Of a DNA stretch of 64,000 nucleotides, positions 59,028-64,000 are shown one piece after another (within the stretch, counting starts at the first letter, position 1; every line of letters starts with the position of its first letter). The DNA is from Amycolatopsis sp. WQ 127309 (GTDB lineage: Bacteria > Actinomycetota > Actinomycetes > Mycobacteriales > Pseudonocardiaceae): positions 1,116,001 through 1,180,000 of the forward strand of contig NZ_CP095481.1 of NCBI RefSeq assembly GCF_023023025.1, in the 5' to 3' direction. A model generated the notes under the pieces. That model searched no databases, was not told the origin of the DNA, and worked only from the letters and a program-made list of their open reading frames with translations. The position numbers and the translations under genes were made by a program.

Positions 59028-61292
59028 GTGCCCATGCCCGGCCCGGACACCCGCGTCGTCGAAATCCGCGTCGCCGGCCTCGTGGGCACCAGCGGCGAGA
59101 CCCTGCTCGACGCGGTCGCGACCGTCGACGTCGCCGGCGACGGGCTGGGCCGCGTGATCCGCCCGGCGGACCGGCTGCGACGACCGGCGCCGGGACCGGT
59201 GCTGCCGGCACTGGGCCGGTCGATCCCGCGGACCCTCGAGGGCTACCTTTGGCACGGCATGACGTCGGGGGGCGCCGCGAAGGCGACCTGGGCCCTGCTG
59301 TTCCCGTTCTCCCTGGCCAACGTCGCGTTCTGGATGCTGCCGGCGGTCCCGCCCGGCCGCCGCCTCCCCCGCCTGCTCGGCGCGGTGTGCCGCGGCCTGC
59401 TGCGCGTCGCGGCCCTGCTGCTCACCATGCTGCTGATGGGCCAGCTCGCGGCGATCGCGCTCGACCTGTTCGCCGCGCAGTGCCTGGCCCCCGGCTCGGG
59501 CTGCCTGCCCGCGATCCCGGACGACCTCCGCACGCTGCCCGCGCGGATCGTGGTCGGCGTCCTCCCGCTGCTCGTGGTGATCTTCGTGCTGCACCGGATC
59601 TCGTCGGCGAGCTGGGCGGTGCACGCCGAGAGCGACCGCGTCGAAGGCCCGCTGCGGATGCGCACCGGCTCCGGGACGCCGGCGCTGCGCGGGCTGCACA
59701 CCGTCGCCGCGCTCGCGTCGGTCGCGCTGCTGCTGCTCGGCGGGCCGTTCCGGGTGCCGGGGGCCGTCTTCGACCTGGTCGTCTGGATCGCCACGCTGGC
59801 GCTGGTGCTCGCCGCCGTCGTCGCCGCGGCGATCGGCACGGACACGGGCCGGATCGCCCGCCGCGGCCTGATCGGATTCGCCGTGCTGCTGGTCGTCGCC
59901 GCGGCGGTGCGGCTGCGCCCCGGCCCGGGCCGGCTGCCGGGCACCAACGGCGTCGTCGAGGGTCTCGGCGCGGCGCTGGTCGCGGTCACCGTGCTGTTCG
60001 CGCTGTTCCTGGCGCCGGCCGCGCTGCTGGCCCGGCCCACCTGGAAGCACAAGCCGCGCCGGCTGCGGCCGTGGGCGGGCGGCTGGGCGGCCGCGCCGGT
60101 GCTCGCGCTCGCCGGGCTGCTCGGCGGCGGGTTCGGCGCCGGGCTCGCGGAAGCCGTCCGACGCCTTTCCGGGGCCGGCCTCCTGCAGGTACCCGACACG
60201 TACTTGCTGGTCACGGTCCTGTGGGGCGCCGGGCTGGCGCTCGCGGCGGTGCTGTCCCTGCTGGGTTTCGCGGTCGCCGTCCCGGTGCGCCGGCTGCGGC
60301 GGGGCATCCCGGCGATCGTCGGGCTGATGGAGCACGACGCCCAGCAGGAGGCCCAGGCCGCGGCGGCGTGGGCGCGGTCGGCGTGGGAACGGCGGCACCT
60401 GCACCACCTGGCCCTCACCGTGGCGTCCGCGATGTCGGCGGGCGGCGCGGCGCTGCTGGTGCTGCGGTTCGGGTTCGGCCTGGTCCCCGGCTGGTTCGGG
60501 CCGCTGTCGGCGATCGGCGTCGTCGCGCTCGGCGCGCTGGCGGCGGGGCTGCTGCGCGTCGTCTACACGGCCGCGCGCACCCCGCAGCGCAGCCGGCACC
60601 TCGGCGCGCTCGCCGACCTCGTCTGCTTCTGGCCGCGGGCGGCGCACCCGACCGTGCCACCGTGCTACGCGCTGAAGGTCGTCCCCGAACTGGCCGCGCG
60701 CGTGCGCGAGCACCTCAAGGAGCCGGGGACGCGGGTGGTGCTGTCCGGCTACAACCTCGGCAGCCTGCTCACGGTGATGGCCGCCGCGCGGCTCGCGGCG
60801 GAGCTGCCGGAGACCGACCGCGAACGCGTCGGCGTGCTGACCGCCGGGTCACCGCTGCAGTGGGGCTACCAGCGGGCGTTCCCCGCGTTGCTGCCGCAGG
60901 AGTCGCTGGAGCAGCTCTTCGAAAGCCTCGACGGCCGGTGGCGGGCGTTGTGCCGCGGCACGGACATCTTCGGCGGCGGCGTGACGACGTGGCGGCACGA
61001 GGTCTCCGACCGGAAGCTGTACGGCGTCGGCTTCCTGGCCGAAGGCGGCTGCGGCCCGTTGAAGGCGAAGGCCGACGAGAACGGCGTCCTCATCCTGGGC
61101 GGCGACCACTGGCTGCCAGACCCGCTGCGCGGCCCGACCGGCCGGCACCGCTGGGCGCCGGGGGTGCTCAGGCACCAGGACTACGTCGTCGACGCGGAGT
61201 GGGACCACGCCGTCGCGATGGCGGCCGGGCTCGGCAAACCGAACGGCGGCGTACAGGGGCTGCTCTTCCCGGACTTCCCCGGAAAGCCGTGA
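59028..61292 (+). CDS. Polytopic membrane protein with C-terminal pseudo-lipase domain
   Basis: 754 residues from a GTG with AGGAGG before it. An N-terminal ~100 soluble residues (VVEIRVAGLVGTSGETLLDAV, GYLWHGMTSGGAAKATWALLFPF) are followed by about 11 membrane segments to residue ~530. A soluble alpha/beta-hydrolase-like domain comes last: VVLSGYNLGSLLTVMAAA, LTAGSPLQWGYQRAFP, WRALCRGTDIFGGGV, GDHWLPD and RHQDYVVD. In relatives the nucleophile elbow reads G-x-S-x-G; here it is G-Y-N-L-G, so the Ser is replaced by Asn (AAC). An enzyme is therefore unlikely unless another residue acts. Confidence 0.8.
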   Translation: MPMPGPDTRVVEIRVAGLVGTSGETLLDAVATVDVAGDGLGRVIRPADRLRRPAPGPVLPALGRSIPRTLEGYLWHGMTSGGAAKATWALLFPFSLANVAFWMLPAVPPGRRLPRLLGAVCRGLLRVAALLLTMLLMGQLAAIALDLFAAQCLAPGSGCLPAIPDDLRTLPARIVVGVLPLLVVIFVLHRISSASWAVHAESDRVEGPLRMRTGSGTPALRGLHTVAALASVALLLLGGPFRVPGAVFDLVVWIATLALVLAAVVAAAIGTDTGRIARRGLIGFAVLLVVAAAVRLRPGPGRLPGTNGVVEGLGAALVAVTVLFALFLAPAALLARPTWKHKPRRLRPWAGGWAAAPVLALAGLLGGGFGAGLAEAVRRLSGAGLLQVPDTYLLVTVLWGAGLALAAVLSLLGFAVAVPVRRLRRGIPAIVGLMEHDAQQEAQAAAAWARSAWERRHLHHLALTVASAMSAGGAALLVLRFGFGLVPGWFGPLSAIGVVALGALAAGLLRVVYTAARTPQRSRHLGALADLVCFWPRAAHPTVPPCYALKVVPELAARVREHLKEPGTRVVLSGYNLGSLLTVMAAARLAAELPETDRERVGVLTAGSPLQWGYQRAFPALLPQESLEQLFESLDGRWRALCRGTDIFGGGVTTWRHEVSDRKLYGVGFLAEGGCGPLKAKADENGVLILGGDHWLPDPLRGPTGRHRWAPGVLRHQDYVVDAEWDHAVAMAAGLGKPNGGVQGLLFPDFPGKP

Positions 61293-61333
61293 AGGCCCCC
61301 TTCCCGGCATCTTGAGCCGGTAAGGGGGCCTTC
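61291..61333. terminator. Terminator between convergent genes
   Basis: GAAGGCCCCCTT / AAGGGGGCCTTC with inner CCGGC / GCCGG, overlapping the stop codon of the membrane-protein gene; it can serve the LAXTG gene on the other strand as well. Confidence 0.75.
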
Positions 61334-61358
61334 GCGGAACTTTCGGGCTAGTTCAGCT

Positions 61359-62033
61359 TCACTCGGAAGCCTTGCGGCGGAACTTCAGCAGCGCGAGCAG
61401 GCCGCCACCGCCGAGGATCAGCAGCGCGGCGATCCACACGAGCCACATGTTGTCGAAACCGGTGTTGGCCAGGCCGCCGCCGGTGCCGGACTCGTTGCCC
61501 GCGGGCACGACGGCCGGAGCGGTCGAGCTGGTCGGCGAGACCGAGGTGTCCGAGGTCGCCGGGGCGCTCGGCTTCGTGGACTCGGTCGGCTTGGTGGGCC
61601 GGGTCGGGGCCGTGGTGGTCTCGGTCGGCTTGGTGACGGTCTTGGTGCCACAGAGGTACCACTTGTCGATGCCGGCCTGGTGGCCGTTGCGGCTGAACGG
61701 CGCGCGCAGGTCGGTCCACGGCGCGTTCTTGTCCAGGCCGCGGGCGCCCGGGGTGTAGTCGTTGAAGCCGTCGTCGCCACCGATGACGACGATGCGCTTG
61801 ACCGTGACGCCTTCGTTGACCTTGGTGATGGCCAGGCGGTTGTTCGTGATCTTGGCGACGACGTCGCCCTGGCCGAGGTCGGTGCCCTCGGCGCACGGCG
61901 TGGCCTTGCCGGGCGTCGGGTGCGGGCGGTTGTCGTCACTGTGGCAGGCCAGCGCGGAACCGGCGGTGCCGATGAGGGCGGCGGCGGTGAGCGCGATGAT
62001 CGCGGCCGAGCCGCGGAGGGTACGACTACGCAT
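61359..62033 (-). CDS. LAXTG cell-wall-anchored surface protein
   Basis: 224 residues. A signal peptide (about 1-29, cleavage after SALA) is followed by a small domain (about 30-120) with four Cys and VTVKRIVVIGGDDGFNDYTPG. A Thr/Pro/Ser-rich stalk (about 125-180) comes next. Last is the sortase signal LANTG, a hydrophobic helix MWLVWIAALLILGGGGLLALL and the basic tail KFRRKASE. LAXTG is the motif used by class E sortases of high-GC actinomycetes, so this would be linked covalently to peptidoglycan. The function of the head domain is unknown. Confidence 0.88.
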   Translation of the reverse strand: MRSRTLRGSAAIIALTAAALIGTAGSALACHSDDNRPHPTPGKATPCAEGTDLGQGDVVAKITNNRLAITKVNEGVTVKRIVVIGGDDGFNDYTPGARGLDKNAPWTDLRAPFSRNGHQAGIDKWYLCGTKTVTKPTETTTAPTRPTKPTESTKPSAPATSDTSVSPTSSTAPAVVPAGNESGTGGGLANTGFDNMWLVWIAALLILGGGGLLALLKFRRKASE

Positions 62034-62246
62034 TCAGAACTCCTGTGCCAGGCGGGGGGACACCTTGGAAAAATTGTGATCGCGGCACCACTGAGCGTGA
62101 AATCACACTGCTGTAACTCACCCGTCAGTGGCACACGAAGGATCGAAAGGTATCGCACGTCACTCGGCTCACTACACGGGGTCCCCTTTCGGGCACCAAA
62201 AGCAAGATCGTCTCGTGACGTCCGTTCTGCCCCGGTCCGCAAAAAA

Positions 62247-62279
62247 CCCCGCCGACCTGCGGAAAGCAGGTCGGCGGGG
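62247..62279 (-). terminator. Intrinsic terminator of the permease gene
   Basis: A 14-base perfect stem (CCCCGCCGACCTGC and complement) with loop GGAAA. Read on the minus strand it is followed by six T residues, a textbook rho-independent terminator 23 bases past the stop. Confidence 0.92.
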
Positions 62280-62302
62280 CGCACCACGAAAGAGTGGGTG
62301 AA

Positions 62303-63838
62303 TCAGCTCCCGGAGGGCTTGGCCGGCGATTCGACGCCTTCGACACCGTCGGCCTGACGCTTGCCGAGCAACGAGTGCCGGCGGCTGTAGGCGAAGTAGA
62401 TGACCACGCCGATCACCATCCACACGATGAACCGCAGCCAGGTCAGCACGGTCAGGTTCAGCATCAGCCAGAGGCAGGCCAGGATGGCCAGGATCGGGAT
62501 GAGCGGCACCAGCGGCACCTTGAACGCCCGCGGCAGGTCCGGGCGCGTCCGGCGCAGGATCAGGACGCCCGCCGACACCAGCACGAACGCGAAGAGCGTG
62601 CCGACGTTGACCATCTCCTCCAGCTTGTCCGCCGGGAAGAACGTCGCCGCGAGGGCGACCAGGCCGCCGACGATGATCGTCGCGCGCTTCGGCGTCCCGT
62701 GCCCGCCGGTCTTCGCCAGGCTGCGTGGCATCAGGCCGTCGCGGGACATGGCGTAGATGATCCGGACCTGGCCGAGCATCAGCACCATGACGACGGTGGT
62801 CAGGCCGGCCAGCGCGCCGAAGGAGATGAGGTTGGCCGCCCAGTCGACGCCGTTGGCGGAGAACGCCGTGGCGAGCGTCTTGTGGCTGCCGTCGCCGGCC
62901 GAGGTGGCCAGGTCCTTGTAGGACGTCATGCCGACGACCACGAGCGAGACCGCGACGTAGAGCACGGTGACGATGATCAGCGAGCCGAAGATGCCGCGCG
63001 GCACGGACTTCTGCGGGTTCTTCGTCTCCTCGGCGGTGGTCGCCACGATATCGAACCCGATGAACGCGAAGAACACCAGCGAGGCGCCGGCCAGCAGGCC
63101 GAAGACGCCGTACGAGCTGCTCGCGCCGCCCGCGATCAGCGAGAAGAGCGACTGGTCGACGCCGGTCTCGCCCGCACCGCCGGTCGAGCCCGGCGGGATG
63201 TACGGCGTGTAGTTGGCGCCCTTGATGTAGAAGATGCCGAGGATGATCACGAACAGCACCACGGCGACCTTGATGCCGGTGATCACCATCGAGACCCGCG
63301 AGGACAGCTTGGTGCCGACGGCCAGCAGCGTCGTCAGGATCGCCACGACGACCAGCGCGCCCCAGTCGACCGTGACGCTGCCGATGTCGAACGTCGTCTT
63401 GGCGCCCTTGCCGAACAGGTAGCTCAGCACGGTTTCGAGGTACACCGACCAGCCCTTGGACACCGCGGCGGCGCCGACGGCGAGCTCCAGGATCAGGTCC
63501 CAGCCGATGATCCACGCCATGAACTCGCCGAACGTGGCGTAGGAGAACGTGTACGCGCTGCCCGCGACCGGCACGGTCGAGGCGAACTCGGCGTAGCAGA
63601 GCGCCGCCAGCGCGCACGCGATCGCGGCGAACACGAACGCGAGCGAGACCGACGGGCCGGCGTAGTCACCGGCCGCGCGCGCCGTGAGCGTGAAGATGCC
63701 CGCGCCGATGACGACGGCGACACCGAAGACCGTGAGGTCCCAGGCGCTCAGGTTCCGCCGGAGCTTGGTGTCCGGTTCGTCGGTGTCCGAAATGGACTGC
63801 TCGATGGATTTGGTGCGCCACAATCCCGTTCCGGGCAC
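62303..63838 (-). CDS. APC-superfamily cationic amino-acid permease
   Basis: 511 residues with about 12 membrane helices. LTVFGVAVVIGAGIFTLTARAAGDYAGPSVSLAFV is the helix-1 unwinding motif (GxGIF type) of the APC family. FFAFIGFDIVATTAEETKNPQKSVPRGI and the KRATIIVGGLVALAATFFPADKLEEMVNVGTLFAF segment are typical of the CAT (YfnA/CAT-1) branch. It probably imports arginine, lysine or related amino acids with proton or without coupling. A relative lies close to sahH in mycobacteria (Rv3253c region), supporting the synteny. Confidence 0.92.
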   Translation of the reverse strand: MPGTGLWRTKSIEQSISDTDEPDTKLRRNLSAWDLTVFGVAVVIGAGIFTLTARAAGDYAGPSVSLAFVFAAIACALAALCYAEFASTVPVAGSAYTFSYATFGEFMAWIIGWDLILELAVGAAAVSKGWSVYLETVLSYLFGKGAKTTFDIGSVTVDWGALVVVAILTTLLAVGTKLSSRVSMVITGIKVAVVLFVIILGIFYIKGANYTPYIPPGSTGGAGETGVDQSLFSLIAGGASSSYGVFGLLAGASLVFFAFIGFDIVATTAEETKNPQKSVPRGIFGSLIIVTVLYVAVSLVVVGMTSYKDLATSAGDGSHKTLATAFSANGVDWAANLISFGALAGLTTVVMVLMLGQVRIIYAMSRDGLMPRSLAKTGGHGTPKRATIIVGGLVALAATFFPADKLEEMVNVGTLFAFVLVSAGVLILRRTRPDLPRAFKVPLVPLIPILAILACLWLMLNLTVLTWLRFIVWMVIGVVIYFAYSRRHSLLGKRQADGVEGVESPAKPSGS

Positions 63839-63919
63839 GGTTGACCTCCTGCGGCTGGCCTGGGTGTTTCGCAGTAGGTCACCCTAACGGGTCACGCCGT
63901 GGTCGGCTCGCTGAAAGCG

Positions 63920-64000
63920 CTACCTCGCGAGGCTGCGGTCCAGGTCCGGCTCGAGGTAGATGAGCTTCGCGACCGGCACCTTCGAACGCACGCGCGCCTC
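63920..64000 (-). CDS. C-terminal end of a cation diffusion facilitator transporter (5' part outside window)
   Basis: 27 codons are visible, ending ARVRSKVPVAKLIYLEPDLDR then SLAR*. The VPVAKLIYLEPD segment is the conserved last strand and loop of the C-terminal cytoplasmic domain of CDF (CzcD/ZitB-type) metal exporters. The rest lies to the right of the window. Identification rests on this short match only. Confidence 0.6.
   Translation of the reverse strand, partial: EARVRSKVPVAKLIYLEPDLDRSLAR

Overview
The window looks like chromosomal DNA of a high-GC actinomycete of the Pseudonocardiales, most likely Amycolatopsis or a close relative. The evidence is the roughly 70%+ GC with strong third-position GC, GTG/TTG starts, WhiB1, a SigR/RsrA (SigH/RshA) pair, MtrA-MtrB-LpqB, LppX/LprG-type lipoproteins, a class E sortase substrate and a 24-residue bL37 gene. 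The gene order from about 15 kb to 64 kb follows, in outline, the Mycobacterium tuberculosis block whiB1 - pdtaS - carrier protein - rsrA - sigR - ybaK - SRAP - rsgA - (WS/DGAT) - Rv3235-like - secA1 - hpf - comF - lpqB - mtrB - mtrA - tmk - sahH - amino-acid permease, with lineage-specific insertions between the conserved genes. The species assignment and the comparison are from memory, not from a search.

Layout. 1-1740 (minus): a small RiPP locus of the graspetide type, with a 63-residue precursor, an ATP-grasp ligase one base downstream, and a membrane protein that overlaps the ligase and runs off the window. 1.9-7.2 kb: a LysE exporter, a secreted erythromycin-esterase-like protein, and a complete osmoprotectant ABC transporter operon. 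7.3-15.2 kb: a 171-bp near-perfect palindrome, a BpsA-like protein, malic enzyme, an RmlC-like epimerase, a SRPBCC-MarR pair, and small enzymes. 15.5-20.5 kb: lipid kinase, WhiB1 with a CRP-like site, PdtaS with its carrier protein, bL37, and RsrA/SigR with an autogenous SigR promoter. 20.5-32.3 kb: YbaK, a broken membrane-protein gene, hydrolase-SRAP, RsgA, two LppX-like lipoproteins, SDR, WS/DGAT, TrmH methyltransferase, HAD, a DUF6459 protein and a frameshifted cytochrome P450. 32.3-43.0 kb: SecA, HPF, a 1.5-kb repeat-rich spacer, ComF expanded by ten 45-bp repeats, LpqB, MtrB and MtrA.

Between mtrA and tmk (43.1-49.7 kb) lies an N-methyl-amine oxidation cluster: Rieske ferredoxin, IclR regulator, a dimethylglycine-oxidase-like flavoprotein and a sarcosine-oxidase-like flavoprotein. 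They are linked by shared 17-bp operator-like boxes. A WYL regulator with its target and an IS481 remnant follow. Between tmk and sahH (50.3-57.4 kb) lies a second accessory island: a secreted cysteine protease with a membrane-anchored partner, an XRE regulator with an unknown C-terminal domain, a large P-loop protein with a divergent Walker A, a membrane-anchored periplasmic-binding-fold protein, and a VapBC-like pair whose toxin lacks an active-site acid. The regulator/NTPase/receptor set is my best candidate for an uncharacterised sensory or conflict system. After sahH come a membrane protein with a pseudo-lipase domain, a LAXTG surface protein, a cationic amino-acid permease and the end of a cation-efflux gene.

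All gene calls are from reading the sequence. Family names are from motif recognition, and no homology search was possible.
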